The notes beneath the pieces were generated by a model. The model did no database searches. It was not told the DNA's origin and saw nothing but the letters and a program-made list of their open reading frames with translations. A program made the translations under genes and the position numbers. 64,000 nt of DNA from Bacillus sp. FJAT-26390 (GTDB lineage: Bacteria > Bacillota > Bacilli > Paenibacillales > Paenibacillaceae), in assembly GCF_001682865.1 (NCBI RefSeq), contig NZ_MAQX01000011.1, forward strand, positions 1,136,241 through 1,200,240, written 5' to 3'. Numbering within the stretch: the stretch's first letter is position 1; every line of letters starts with the position of its first letter. Below, piece after piece: positions 35,588 through 45,117 of this stretch.

Positions 35588-37205
35588 AATGATCGTTGCA
35601 GAGGATGAGCAGTCCTTCCGCGAAGGCATCCTGACACTTGTCGACTGGAAGCTCTACGGCATCGAGATTGCAGGCGAAGCCGAGAATGGCAGGCAAGCTT
35701 TGGAGATGATCAACAATGATCCGCCCGATCTGCTGCTGACTGATATCCGCATGCCCCACTTGAACGGGCTCGACCTGATCCGCGCGGCCAAGGCGGCCGG
35801 ACATGAGTTTCGTTCCGTGCTTCTGACAGGCTACAACGAATTCGAATACGCGAAGGAGGCCATCAAGCTTGGCGTGTCGGACTATCTTCTTAAGCCGTGC
35901 ATGCCGCATGACATCGTTCGCGTGATCCTCGATCTCAAGCAAAAGATCGAAGAATCGGAAAATGAGGATAAAGCGGTCAACGAGCTGAGCCGCAGCTGGA
36001 ACCGCAACATTCATTTGCTCAAAAATCAAATTTTGTCCCAGTGGATTCAGCAGCCGCTCATGCCGCTCGAAAATCGTTACAACGTCATCCGAGAGGTAGA
36101 AATGACGCTCGTGCAAGGATCGATTCAGGTCGGCATCATCCGAATCGATTCCAGCACGGGACCTAACGCCGCTTCCTCCAAAAGAGATCTAGAGCTCATT
36201 CGTTATGCGCTGCTGAACATTACAGGAGAGACGCTCCGCCCGCTTTATGCCGGCAAGCTTGAAGTATTCCGGCATGGCGACGAGATGCTGTGGATCGGCA
36301 ACTATCCGGCCGATACGACGCATGATGCGATTGAGCGCGCGATGAAGGAGCTGCAGTACAATCTGGAAGCTTATCTGAAGCTTTCCATCAGCATATCGAT
36401 CAGCTCGGTCAATGCCTCGGTCGAATATGCGCATATCGGCTACCAAGAGGCGATGGAAGCGATGCAGGGCAGGTTCTATCAAGGCCGGGGCGGCATCTTC
36501 TTCTACACATGCACGGATAAGCAGCAGTCAGCCAAAGCGTCCATATTGGACGATGCCTTGCTGCACCGTATCGGAAAGGAACTGCTCGTCTCTCTGCAAA
36601 ATGAGCAGTATGAGCAGGCGGTTGATGCGATCGAGGCAGGCATGTCCCATATTCGCAACAATTCGGGTTATTCGAAAGCCGAGGTGCAATTATACGCAAC
36701 AAGCCTCATCCTCGAGCTGCAAAAGTTTGCGCAAGAGCGCAAAGTAGCTTCGATTGAATGGCAGGACAGCTTCGTCAACTGGATTGAGAAAATTCCTAAT
36801 ATGGAGACGCTGGATGACTGCTCCGTCGTCCTGCAAAAGATCGTCCAGAGCATCGTCGAGGCCGTATCGAATCAAAAGTCGCTCCACCGCACCGTACACG
36901 CGACCATTGAGCTTATTAAGCAGCGGTACAATTCAAATCTTACGCTGGAGCTGGCCGCCAAGGAGACGTTCGTGAGCAATTCTTACCTCAGCTCCCTGTT
37001 CAAGCAAGAGCTTGGCGTAAACTTCCTCGATTACCTGCACCAATACCGTGTGGAGCGCTCCAAGGAGCTGCTTCGCCAAAGCTACAAAATTTATGCCGTC
37101 TCCAAGCTGGTCGGCTACCAGGAGGAGCGCCACTTCAGCTCAACCTTCAAGAAGTGGACCGGACTTACGCCGCGGCAATATCAGAAAAACTACAATGCGG
37201 AATAG
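35577..37205 (+). CDS. yesN: YesN-type AraC-family response regulator
   Basis: A 542-residue regulator. The receiver domain (1-120) has D10, phospho-acceptor D56 in LLLTDIRMP and K in LLKPCMP. A long middle domain follows, and two AraC-type helix-turn-helices lie at about 440-540 (LTLELAAKETFVSNSYLSSL and VSKLVGYQEERHFSSTFKK). The start is ATG at 35577, eight bases after GGGGG; the ATG at 35571 is too close. Partner of YesM; activator of carbohydrate genes by family. Confidence 0.92.
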   Translation: MALKMIVAEDEQSFREGILTLVDWKLYGIEIAGEAENGRQALEMINNDPPDLLLTDIRMPHLNGLDLIRAAKAAGHEFRSVLLTGYNEFEYAKEAIKLGVSDYLLKPCMPHDIVRVILDLKQKIEESENEDKAVNELSRSWNRNIHLLKNQILSQWIQQPLMPLENRYNVIREVEMTLVQGSIQVGIIRIDSSTGPNAASSKRDLELIRYALLNITGETLRPLYAGKLEVFRHGDEMLWIGNYPADTTHDAIERAMKELQYNLEAYLKLSISISISSVNASVEYAHIGYQEAMEAMQGRFYQGRGGIFFYTCTDKQQSAKASILDDALLHRIGKELLVSLQNEQYEQAVDAIEAGMSHIRNNSGYSKAEVQLYATSLILELQKFAQERKVASIEWQDSFVNWIEKIPNMETLDDCSVVLQKIVQSIVEAVSNQKSLHRTVHATIELIKQRYNSNLTLELAAKETFVSNSYLSSLFKQELGVNFLDYLHQYRVERSKELLRQSYKIYAVSKLVGYQEERHFSSTFKKWTGLTPRQYQKNYNAE

Positions 37206-37224
37206 CAGCAATGAACCATAAGAA

Positions 37225-37255
37225 GCGAGGCGCGGCACAGCGCCTCGCATTTTTG
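37225..37255 (+). terminator. Terminator of yesMN
   Basis: GCGAGGCGC (37225-37233) pairs perfectly with GCGCCTCGC (37240-37248), followed by ATTTTTG. About 20 bases after the yesN stop. The gap to 37385 otherwise shows no gene. Confidence 0.9.
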
Positions 37256-37385
37256 TATTCACTTCCAAAAAAAGCAATTAACTTAACGATTAAGCCAGCC
37301 GATATATAACGTAGGTAAATAGACCTAACGGCTCATTCGAGAGCATCACTGGGCAATGCATGAATATCGTAGAGGAGGTATTGCC

Positions 37386-38927
37386 GTGCAATTTAGTTTC
37401 AACGCTAAGCTCATGACCATTATGGGTGTCTTCACCATTTTGCTGACCTTCAGCGTATCGCTGGTCAACCAGCATCGTTTAAAGGATAACTTGATCGCCG
37501 GTTATAAACGCGAATCCGCTTTAGTCGAAGATACCGTCGTCACCGCGGTCTCGGCAGCAGACAAAGCATTTCTCATTTCAGATAGGGACATCGAGAATAA
37601 GATGAGAGCCTACTCCCACCGTTTGCTGCAAAAATACTATGAAAATCCGGATGTTGCATCCTGGGACTACCAAGCGCTCAAAGGGCAGCTCGATGGAATG
37701 GACATTTACATCATTGACGATACAATGACCGTTCGGCACAGCAGCTTCCCTTTGGATGTTGGTCTAAGCTTCGCTGACGATGGAGGCGCGGCGGGCTCCT
37801 TCTCGCATCTCTTGAAAGAGAGGCTAAAGGAGAACACGTTCGTAGCGGATGGGCTCGATCAGGAAACGAATACGGGGAAAATCAGAAAGTACAGCTATAT
37901 CCCCACCCCTGACCACAAATATTTGATCGAGCTTGGCTTGTATCTCGATAATAATCCGATCTTCCAAAGCTTCAATTTTCTCGAAATCAGCAACAGCCTT
38001 ATCGAAAAATACAGCTATATCAACGACATCACCGTGTTCACGACGACGGGCAAGTCGATTGGCAAAACGGGCGCGGATGGAAAGTCGCTCGTCGTCGCCA
38101 AGCAAAATATGCCTGTCTTCAGCCAAGCGTACGCAAATTCCACCGTACAGGAGATCGCAAGCGAGAGGGATGGCTTGCCGGTTACTTATCGCTATGTCCC
38201 CTACACGATTCAAGTGGACAACGCGATAACCCGCTTTACCGATCAGCGCATCATCGAGATCATATACAACGAGCAGGAGCTGCAAACCAAGCTGCAGCAG
38301 AACAGGCATGTGTTCCTGCTTCAGCTGTTAGCGACAATCGCCATAGCGCTTATCATTTCCTACATCATAACGAGGCTTGTGGCAAAACCGATGTACCTGG
38401 CCTCCCATGATTTATTGACAGGCCTCTTCAATCGCGCGGCGTTTGAAAACTCCCTTATATCAAGCATAGAGAAAAACAAGAAAAAACAGAGCAACACGGC
38501 ATTGCTTCTTATCGATCTTGATAATTTCAAAATGGTCAACGATCGGCTCGGGCATGATGCGGGAGATTCGTTTCTTCAAGAAATCAGCAAACGGATCCGT
38601 TCCGCTGTGACTTATCCCGATGCGATAACCGCGCGCCTTGGCGGCGATGAGTTTGCCGTAATTTTGAACCATATCGATGACAGGCAGATCGCTCTCGAAG
38701 CAGCCAGCCACATTATTCATGAGCTCAAGCGCCCTATTGAAATCAAGGGGATCAATGTGGTGAACGATTTCCGCACGACGGTTTCGATTGGAATTGCGCT
38801 TGCACCGGAACATGCCCAGGATTCCGATGAGCTCTATGCTTGCGCGGATCAGGCGCTCTATCACTCCAAACGAAGCGGCAAAAATACGTTTAGCTTTTAT
38901 GACGGCAAACAACCCGCACTGGCATAA
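37386..38927 (+). CDS. Membrane-bound diguanylate cyclase
   Basis: A 513-residue GGDEF protein that should make cyclic di-GMP. Two membrane segments (about 8-28 and 312-335) flank an extracytoplasmic sensor region with Cache-like features (IRKYSYIPTPDHKYLIELGLYL, core KYLIELGLYL). The GGDEF domain (about 345-505) has HDLLTGLFNR, DNFKMVNDRLGHDAGD and the intact RLGGDEF active site. No RxxD inhibitory site stands at the usual distance. The start is GTG at 37386, six bases after GAGGAGGT; the ATG ten codons earlier has no ribosome site. Confidence 0.9.
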   Translation: MQFSFNAKLMTIMGVFTILLTFSVSLVNQHRLKDNLIAGYKRESALVEDTVVTAVSAADKAFLISDRDIENKMRAYSHRLLQKYYENPDVASWDYQALKGQLDGMDIYIIDDTMTVRHSSFPLDVGLSFADDGGAAGSFSHLLKERLKENTFVADGLDQETNTGKIRKYSYIPTPDHKYLIELGLYLDNNPIFQSFNFLEISNSLIEKYSYINDITVFTTTGKSIGKTGADGKSLVVAKQNMPVFSQAYANSTVQEIASERDGLPVTYRYVPYTIQVDNAITRFTDQRIIEIIYNEQELQTKLQQNRHVFLLQLLATIAIALIISYIITRLVAKPMYLASHDLLTGLFNRAAFENSLISSIEKNKKKQSNTALLLIDLDNFKMVNDRLGHDAGDSFLQEISKRIRSAVTYPDAITARLGGDEFAVILNHIDDRQIALEAASHIIHELKRPIEIKGINVVNDFRTTVSIGIALAPEHAQDSDELYACADQALYHSKRSGKNTFSFYDGKQPALA

Positions 38928-38947
38928 GCCGGTGCGGGTTGTTTTTT
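38910..38947 (+). terminator. Terminator of the diguanylate cyclase gene
   Basis: CAACCCGCAC pairs with GTGCGGGTTG; the stop codon lies in the loop, and TTTTTTG follows on the plus strand. It stands between this gene and convergent htpG. Confidence 0.85.
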
Positions 38948-38958
38948 GTAGCTCGAAA

Positions 38959-40839
38959 TTAAGCCATTACTTTACAGATATCATTCGTGAACGCTACCGG
39001 ATCTTGAATAGGCAGCCCTTCGATTAACAGCGCTTGATTATAAAGCAAGCTCGTGTAGAGGCTCAGCTTCTCTTTATCGTTGCTGTAGGCGTTTTTGAGC
39101 GATTGGAAAATGTCATGGTTAATATTGATTTCGAGCACCTTGTCCGCTTTGACATCCTGGCTGTTCGGCATCGCCTTCAATATTTTTTCCATTTCGATCG
39201 TTACTTCGCCCTCAGTGGACAAGCATACAGGATGGGTTTTGAGTCGTTTTGACGCTTTTACGCTCTTCACTTTATCCTGAAGGATCGTTTTCATCTGCTC
39301 AAACAGCTCTTTGTTCAAATCCTGCTCTTCGGCCGATTCTTCATCCTTATCATCCGCTTCAATGCCTAGATCGCCGCTCGATACCGACTTAAACTCTTTA
39401 TCCTTATACTTCGAGACCATCTTGATTGCAAATTCATCGATATCATCGGTAAAGTACAAAATCTCGTAGCCTTTATCCGTCACCATCTCGGTTTGCGGCA
39501 GTCTATCGATTCTTTCAATCGACTCGCCCGAAGCATAATAAATATATTTCTGGTCCTCGCTCATTCTCGATACGTATTCATCCAGCGTGACAAGCTTTTT
39601 CTCCTTGGAGGAGTGGAACAGCAGCAAGTCCTGAAGCACGTCCTTATTCACGCCGTAATCGTTGTATACCCCAAATTTAAGCTGTCTGCCGAACGCTTTG
39701 TAGAAGGACTCGTACTTGTCGCGATCATCCTTCAAAATGCCCTGCAGGGCGCTTTTGATTTTGCTGTTGATGTTTTTTGCAATCAGCTTCAGCTGGCGGT
39801 CATGCTGCAGCATTTCTCTTGAAATGTTGAGCGATAGATCCTCCGAATCAACCATCCCTTTAACGAAGCTGAAATAATCAGGAAGCAGGTCCGAGCATTT
39901 ATCCATAATCAACACGCCATTCGAATAAAGCTCCAGCCCTTTCTCAAATTCCTTCGTATAGTAATCAAAAGGCGTGCTCTCCGGAATGTACAAGATCGCA
40001 TTATAAACGACAGCGCCGTCCGCGCTAATATGAAGATGCTTAATCGGCTTATCGAAGCCGTAGCGTTTTTCGAAATAAAATTGATCGTAATCTTCCTGCG
40101 TAAGCTCGTTTTTATTTTTCCGCCAGATCGGCACCATGCTGTTGACGGTTTGCTCTTCTTGGTATTCCTCAAACTCGTTTTCCGCGTCAGCTTTAGGGCG
40201 TTGTCCCTTCACATCCATCTTGATCGGATAACGGATGAAGTCGGAATATTTTTTGATAATGGATTTGAGGCGGTACTCCTCCAAATACTCGTCGTATTGA
40301 TCATCCTCGGTATTTTCCTTAATGTTCAATACGATTTCCGTACCTACCGAATCCTTCTCGCAAGGCTCGATCGTGTAGCCGTCCGCACCCGTTGATTCCC
40401 ATTTGAAAGCCTCGTCGCTGCCGAGAGCCTTGGTCACGACCGTAACTACGTCAGCCACCATAAACGCCGAGTAGAAACCGACGCCGAATTGGCCGATGAT
40501 ATTGTGGCCGTCCTTCAGCTCATTTTCATTTTTGAACGCAAAGGAGCCGCTCTTCGCAATGACGCCAAGATTGTTTTCAAGATCTTCCTTCGTCATGCCA
40601 ATACCTGTATCCGTAATCGTAAGCGTCCGGTTTTCCTTGTCGGCAACGACTTTAACGTAATAATCTTCTTTGTTGAATACCAATTTCTCGTCGGTTAGCG
40701 CTTTGTAATATAGTTTGTCGATGGCATCGCTCGCATTAGAGATCAGCTCTCTAAGGAAGATCTCTCTTTGCGTATAAATGGAGTTAATCATCATTTCCAG
40801 CAATCGTTTCGATTCTGCTTTAAACTGTGTTTTGGACAT
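38959..40839 (-). CDS. htpG: Chaperone HtpG (Hsp90)
   Basis: ATP-dependent cytosolic chaperone, 626 residues, the usual bacterial length. The N-terminal GHKL ATPase has [19 protein letters not shown] and [11 protein letters not shown]; the middle domain has [10 protein letters not shown]; the C-terminal dimerisation domain ends near 620. The start is ATG at 40839, seven bases after AAAGGGGA. A CIRCE and a good promoter lie upstream, so HrcA control is expected, unlike B. subtilis htpG. Confidence 0.97.
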   Translation of the reverse strand: MSKTQFKAESKRLLEMMINSIYTQREIFLRELISNASDAIDKLYYKALTDEKLVFNKEDYYVKVVADKENRTLTITDTGIGMTKEDLENNLGVIAKSGSFAFKNENELKDGHNIIGQFGVGFYSAFMVADVVTVVTKALGSDEAFKWESTGADGYTIEPCEKDSVGTEIVLNIKENTEDDQYDEYLEEYRLKSIIKKYSDFIRYPIKMDVKGQRPKADAENEFEEYQEEQTVNSMVPIWRKNKNELTQEDYDQFYFEKRYGFDKPIKHLHISADGAVVYNAILYIPESTPFDYYTKEFEKGLELYSNGVLIMDKCSDLLPDYFSFVKGMVDSEDLSLNISREMLQHDRQLKLIAKNINSKIKSALQGILKDDRDKYESFYKAFGRQLKFGVYNDYGVNKDVLQDLLLFHSSKEKKLVTLDEYVSRMSEDQKYIYYASGESIERIDRLPQTEMVTDKGYEILYFTDDIDEFAIKMVSKYKDKEFKSVSSGDLGIEADDKDEESAEEQDLNKELFEQMKTILQDKVKSVKASKRLKTHPVCLSTEGEVTIEMEKILKAMPNSQDVKADKVLEININHDIFQSLKNAYSNDKEKLSLYTSLLYNQALLIEGLPIQDPVAFTNDICKVMA

Positions 40840-40921
40840 GAGTAAGTCCCCTTTCCATTCATCATTCAAGCATAACGGCTACTGCCTGCCTCTGGCGGCA
40901 AAAGCTTGTACCTCTTCCATA

Positions 40922-40948
40922 TTAGCACTCAAATCCGTAGAGTGCTAA
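40922..40948. promoter_or_regulatory. CIRCE operator (HrcA site)
   Basis: TTAGCACTC-N9-GAGTGCTAA, a perfect match to the CIRCE consensus in both arms and spacing. It lies 83 bases upstream of the htpG ATG, at the expected transcription start. Confidence 0.95.
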
Positions 40949-40958
40949 TCCTTCCTTT

Positions 40959-40988
40959 TATATATCATAAACTATTTTTTACTGTCAA
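40959..40988 (-). promoter_or_regulatory. Sigma-A promoter of htpG
   Basis: TTGACA (40983-40988) and TATATA (40959-40964) are separated by 18 bases on the minus strand. Transcription would start within a few bases of the CIRCE. Confidence 0.75.
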
Positions 40989-41008
40989 CTTGAATTTGGC
41001 AAAATTCG

Positions 41009-41056
41009 AAAAAAAAGAGAAGCTGCCCAAGGTCATATCCCTTGGGCAGCTTCTCT
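41009..41056 (-). terminator. Terminator of the polysaccharide cluster
   Basis: A perfect 17-bp stem (41016-41032 with 41040-41056) with a 7-base loop is followed by eight T on the minus strand. It is among the strongest terminators in the window. Confidence 0.95.
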
Positions 41057-41078
41057 TTATGGATGGATGGCCGCGCGG

Positions 41079-42137
41079 TTAAAGCAGTCCCTCGCGAAAT
41101 GGCTTCTCGAGGAGCAAACGATATTTTTCTTTCTCGGCACTGATCGTTCTGCGGATATCCTCCGATTCCTTCTCAATGCTGCCCACTCGATCCAGAATGC
41201 TCTCCCCTAACCGCTCGTCTCCCGTCGACAGCACGAATTCAGGAAGCTGGATAGAGAGGCCAAAATCGATGGATTTGAACCGGTAGCCAAGGCTTATGAA
41301 AGGCACGCCGGCAGCAGCAGATAAATAACTGGCATGCAGCTTGAAGTTGATCGTCAGCGCGTACGATTTCATCCGATCAAGCAAATCATCATGGTGATAG
41401 AGCTCAAGATCAAGCTCTACTTTGTCCGTGTTTCCAAGCTTCGCGTACAATCGCTTGCAAGCCTCCCGGTCCGGACCCCATACCGGGAAAATATGAATGC
41501 GGTAGCCCTTGCAAATCAGCTGGCGCAGCGCCTCCGCCAATTGCTGCTCCACTTTCTCCTCATTGCCGCCAAAAATCCGATTATAAGCGGTACCCCAGTT
41601 TACGCCGATCGTCCGGCTCTCCTGCCCCCGTTTGCGCGGCGAAGGAGGATGAAGCAGAAAGGCTGGATCGCCGCTAATGATCGCATGCTCCATGTCAACG
41701 CCGGAATCCTCAAGAAATTGATAGGATAAGGGCCCGCGGACGCCGCAAAATACAGAGCTCCGAACCAGCTCCGCCAGCTTCGCGTTTGTAGCTTCATTTT
41801 CTGCCGTGTAGGCAAGATTCGTTGTTACTTTGCCGGAAGCACCCAGCGCGGGATATTCCTGCCTGTCATGGCCGCTTCCCCAGATTAACACCCTCTTATT
41901 TTTCTTAACCGCTTGATAAGCGACATCAATATAACCTGGAATGAGGAGCGAGCCGCCGCCCAGCACAACCGTGTCATATGGACCCGGATTGTGGATATCG
42001 ACGCCCGGTATCGATGGAAGGACATCATAATGCTTGTCAGGCAGATAGGATCTGCACAGATCCCGGAACAAGAGCCACATCAATTCATCGCCAATGTTAT
42101 TAAATCCAAGCCAGCCCAAATACAAAATTCGTTTCAT
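41079..42137 (-). CDS. Polysaccharide pyruvyl transferase family protein
   Basis: A 352-residue cytoplasmic enzyme of the PS_pyruv_trans family, which transfers pyruvate from PEP to a glycan sugar. GWLGFNNIGDELMWLLF at the start, DTVVLGGGSLLIPGY and the C-terminal NFKLHASYLSAAAGVPFISLGYRFKS fit the family. It is less like CsaB, whose N-terminus usually reads GYYG.NTGDEA. Last gene of a cluster with three glycosyltransferases and 13 bases after the GT4 gene. Target glycan unknown; a spore or capsule polymer is possible. Confidence 0.85.
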   Translation of the reverse strand: MKRILYLGWLGFNNIGDELMWLLFRDLCRSYLPDKHYDVLPSIPGVDIHNPGPYDTVVLGGGSLLIPGYIDVAYQAVKKNKRVLIWGSGHDRQEYPALGASGKVTTNLAYTAENEATNAKLAELVRSSVFCGVRGPLSYQFLEDSGVDMEHAIISGDPAFLLHPPSPRKRGQESRTIGVNWGTAYNRIFGGNEEKVEQQLAEALRQLICKGYRIHIFPVWGPDREACKRLYAKLGNTDKVELDLELYHHDDLLDRMKSYALTINFKLHASYLSAAAGVPFISLGYRFKSIDFGLSIQLPEFVLSTGDERLGESILDRVGSIEKESEDIRRTISAEKEKYRLLLEKPFREGLL

Positions 42138-42150
42138 GCTCTACCACCCT

Positions 42151-43275
42151 TCAAGATGAATTGCCTAAGGCAACACGGTACACATTCATCGTCTGTTCAA
42201 GTACCCGGCCAATCTGAAACTCACGCTCAATCCACCGTTTCCCTTCTTTTCCAAGCACCCGCAGCTCATCTATCCGCCTGCAGCCCTGTGCGATGTCGTT
42301 CGAATAAAGATACCGTGAATGAGGAGCGTTTGATCCATGGTCTCCAAAATAGTGCATCCATGCCTGCTCGTAATTGTCCGGCTCCACCCAGCCAAAATAG
42401 CCGTGGTTGCCGGTAGCAAGCACAGGCTTCTCGCAAGCCATCGCTTCCAGCGCTACCCTACCTGTACCTACGACGATGTCTGCGGCATTATAGTACTCTC
42501 GCATTTGTGCCTGCTTGCCTACCATATGAATGAACTTGCTACCGCTCTCCTCCTCTATGAAGGACGCGAGCTTTTTGAGCGGCTCGAATTTGGGCCCGTC
42601 TCCTACGACGATCAGCTGCAGCCGGTCCCAACCGTATCGATGAAGATCCTTCATCGCACGCAGCAGCGTGTCGCAAGCCGTCGCTTTTCCCCATGCCAGC
42701 CGGCTTGCGTAGACCAGAACGACTGCATCCTCAGAAATGCCTAGATCAGAGCGCAAGCTCGATTGCGGAGTAGGATAAAACGCGAGCAAATCGATCCCAT
42801 TCGGTACGATTGCAGACGTGGATCCTAGCTGCTCGATATATTTTTGAACGGGGGGACTTACGCTGATAACCGCCTTGGAGGAGGCAAGAATGCTCTTTAT
42901 GGTCGCTTGCGGATAATAAGTGCCATGTGCGGTGAAGACCATCGGGATCGCTAATTGCTCTGCCGCTCTTGCGGCTAGCAGGCCTGACGGCGTCTGATGA
43001 ACGTGAACAATGTCAATCTTTTGCCTTCGCATCATGTCCACCAGCCTCGCTAATCGATCCGCATAAGCTGGCGAGCTGGCTGCTCGAAAATCGTATAAAA
43101 ACACGGAGCAGCCCGCTTCTTCGAACTGCGGTCTCATTAGGCCCTCCGATGAAATTAGGCTCACTCGTTGACCGCTGCTTATTAATGCCCTTGCCAAGCT
43201 TAATACATGAGTTTCCGTGCCACCGGCATCCATACTGTCCAGAGCCATCAACACGGATAACGGCGAGCTTGTCAT
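42151..43275 (-). CDS. Glycosyltransferase, GT4 type
   Basis: A 374-residue retaining GT-B enzyme. SMDAGGTETHVLSLARAL binds the acceptor side; VYASRLAWGKACDTLL-like region is AWGKATACDTLLRAM; GRVALEAMACEKPVLATG is the donor-binding E-x7-E segment (with Glu conserved). The start is ATG at 43275, eight bases after AAGGAG; the GTG at 43284 lies inside the ribosome site and would overlap the previous stop. Confidence 0.9.
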   Translation of the reverse strand: MTSSPLSVLMALDSMDAGGTETHVLSLARALISSGQRVSLISSEGLMRPQFEEAGCSVFLYDFRAASSPAYADRLARLVDMMRRQKIDIVHVHQTPSGLLAARAAEQLAIPMVFTAHGTYYPQATIKSILASSKAVISVSPPVQKYIEQLGSTSAIVPNGIDLLAFYPTPQSSLRSDLGISEDAVVLVYASRLAWGKATACDTLLRAMKDLHRYGWDRLQLIVVGDGPKFEPLKKLASFIEEESGSKFIHMVGKQAQMREYYNAADIVVGTGRVALEAMACEKPVLATGNHGYFGWVEPDNYEQAWMHYFGDHGSNAPHSRYLYSNDIAQGCRRIDELRVLGKEGKRWIEREFQIGRVLEQTMNVYRVALGNSS

Positions 43276-43280
43276 TTCAT

Positions 43281-43979
43281 TCACTCCTTTTTGGAATAAT
43301 AGGCTAACGAGCGTTGATTCGTATGCAAGCGGTAGTAATATAAAATTTCGGGCATATTTTCTATGCGGGCCTTATGCTCCAAAAACTTGACGATAAAATC
43401 GTAATCCTCTGCACCGACGATTTTCCGGCTAAGCCCTCCGATACGGTCAAACACATCGCCGCGAAACATGATCGTTCCATGGCAGACGCAGTGACCGCCC
43501 TTTCGGTAAACGCTGCGGATCTCCTCGCCATAACTTAGCCAGTTAGCCGGCACATATTGCCGATCTTTCTCCGCATCCTTAAAGGCAGCGTAGTTCGTTC
43601 CGACCAACGCGACATCCGGCTCGCTTTGCAAATAAGCCACTTGTTTCTCCAAACGGGAGGAATGCGAGAAATCATCTGCATCCTGCACTGCGATAAACTC
43701 CCCGCGGGCAAGGAAGAAGCCCGTTGTTATAGCTCCAGAAAATCCAGCATTTCTAGGCAGCTTTACGAGGATAAGTGAATCTGTGCCGACTACCCCATTT
43801 TTCTCGCACCATGCTCTCACGACGTCGATCGATCGATCGGATGATGCATCGTCAACGATAATAATCTCCTTATTCACATAAGTCTGCCGATGCAAGCTAT
43901 CCAGACATTCGGCCAAATACGCCGCTCGATTATGGTTAGTTATAACGATACTTACTTTTCCAGGCTCTCTCTGCACCAT
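43281..43979 (-). CDS. Glycosyltransferase, GT2 type
   Basis: A 232-residue inverting GT-A enzyme. VSIVITNHNRAAYLAECLDSL opens the fold, IIIVDDASSD is the nucleotide-binding strand, and QDADDFSHSSR carries the DXD metal site. GTIMFRGDVFDRIGG and GAEDYDFIVKFLEHK form the acceptor region. ATG start with AAGGAG. It overlaps the upstream GT2 gene by 28 bases, so translation is probably coupled. Confidence 0.9.
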   Translation of the reverse strand: MVQREPGKVSIVITNHNRAAYLAECLDSLHRQTYVNKEIIIVDDASSDRSIDVVRAWCEKNGVVGTDSLILVKLPRNAGFSGAITTGFFLARGEFIAVQDADDFSHSSRLEKQVAYLQSEPDVALVGTNYAAFKDAEKDRQYVPANWLSYGEEIRSVYRKGGHCVCHGTIMFRGDVFDRIGGLSRKIVGAEDYDFIVKFLEHKARIENMPEILYYYRLHTNQRSLAYYSKKE

Positions 43980-44827
43980 TTGTCTCCTTCATTCCCCTTT
44001 CTGCTATGGATGGCATGCAGAGCTTCAAAATGATCTCCGATAATTTGCATCGCAGCCGGCGAGTGGTCGTCCCCTTGCTTATTGTGCTTATGGGGCCTGT
44101 AGCGGTTCAGCCGATCCACCTCGACCTTATGCACAGCCTTGATGGACAAGCCGCTAAGCACAGCAAGCGCGTATGCCTTCGGCGGGCACAACAGCGAGGA
44201 CCAGGGAATGGCTTCAAGCACCCGTCTATTCATGGCGAAAGGTACGGGTACAAGCGACGCATTCGCAAGCTCCTCGCGGCCCAAAGCCATATTTAGCGCT
44301 ATTTTCAGCGTCGTTACGGCACTCCATGGAATGCGCATGCGAAGATGGTGATCCAGCTTATTGACAGCCAAATCACATTCATGCAGCACCACATCAGCAA
44401 ACGGGACAAGCTCCTTCCACGGGATAACAAAATCACCATCCACAAACAATAATTGCTCACCGGAGGATGCCAAAGCTCCGATTGCCCGGCCGACATCTGT
44501 TCCCAGCGGCTCCTGAAATCCAATAATGGACGCGCCAAGCCCATGCGCGATCTTCTCCGTTCGATCGAAGCTTCCGTTTACGACAACGATAATTTCAGCA
44601 GGCGACAGCTGCTTTACCTCTTGAATGACACGGCCAATAGCCGCTTCCTCGTTCTGAGCAGGAATAATGACGGATAAGCGCTGCTTGGCTGTGCTGCGTT
44701 TTCCGGCTTGGGAGAAATCCGTTCCTTGCCTGAGCACAGGCATCGCCTGCTTGTCTTCGATCAGCCGCTTGACCAGATCCCGTCTTCGCCCGCCATCCGT
44801 GCAGCCCTGCCTAAAATATTCGAACAT
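43952..44827 (-). CDS. Glycosyltransferase, GT2 type
   Basis: A 291-residue protein with a GT-A fold beginning after about 50 residues: RLSVIIPAQNEEAAIGRVIQEV, then EIIVVVNGSFDRTE and LFVDGDFVIPW with the DXD site. The N-terminal stretch is basic and unlike the family. The exact start is uncertain: ATG at 44827 is chosen, TTG at 44833 is also open, and neither has a strong ribosome site. Both overlap the small upstream gene. Confidence 0.85.
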   Translation of the reverse strand: MFEYFRQGCTDGGRRRDLVKRLIEDKQAMPVLRQGTDFSQAGKRSTAKQRLSVIIPAQNEEAAIGRVIQEVKQLSPAEIIVVVNGSFDRTEKIAHGLGASIIGFQEPLGTDVGRAIGALASSGEQLLFVDGDFVIPWKELVPFADVVLHECDLAVNKLDHHLRMRIPWSAVTTLKIALNMALGREELANASLVPVPFAMNRRVLEAIPWSSLLCPPKAYALAVLSGLSIKAVHKVEVDRLNRYRPHKHNKQGDDHSPAAMQIIGDHFEALHAIHSRKGNEGDKWCRESLEK

Positions 44828-45011
44828 AATCAATGACCCGCGAGCGAATCAGCACATCCTCCGTGCCGCTGTATCCGGGTATGCTTAAAGCTTGACCCAC
44901 CACAAAGGAGAAGCCTACCTTAATCAAAACACCCGCAATTACTTCGCCGTTCGAGAGAACCACCTCTACGTCTCTGCCTTGGTACGTGCGCAGCTTTAGA
45001 TAAAATGACAC
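44811..45011 (-). CDS. Small beta-rich protein, DUF2642/Sm-like pattern
   Basis: A 66-residue protein. Two strand-forming stretches, VEVVLSNGEVIAGVLIKVG and VIDYVRIF with an insertion between them, resemble the small five-stranded barrels of DUF2642 (YuzF-like) proteins, some of which are spore-coat-associated. This is pattern recognition only. The start is GTG at 45011, eight bases after AAGGAG; the TTG at 45029 overlaps the ribosome site. First gene of the polysaccharide cluster, overlapping the GT2 start. Confidence 0.6.
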   Translation of the reverse strand: MSFYLKLRTYQGRDVEVVLSNGEVIAGVLIKVGFSFVVGQALSIPGYSGTEDVLIRSRVIDYVRIF

Positions 45012-45117
45012 ATGATCAACTCCTTCCAATTGTTACCCTCATCCTATTCGAGAGATTAGTAGAGTGAACGGCACAAGGCTAATTTGAAAAAATTTTCATA
45101 GAATCCGCACTTTTGCG

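Noticed and set aside
41079..42137. CsaB, the enzyme that pyruvylates wall polymer for SLH proteins
   Set aside because: The N-terminus (GWLGFNNIGDELMW) and the cluster context differ from typical CsaB, so only the family was assigned.
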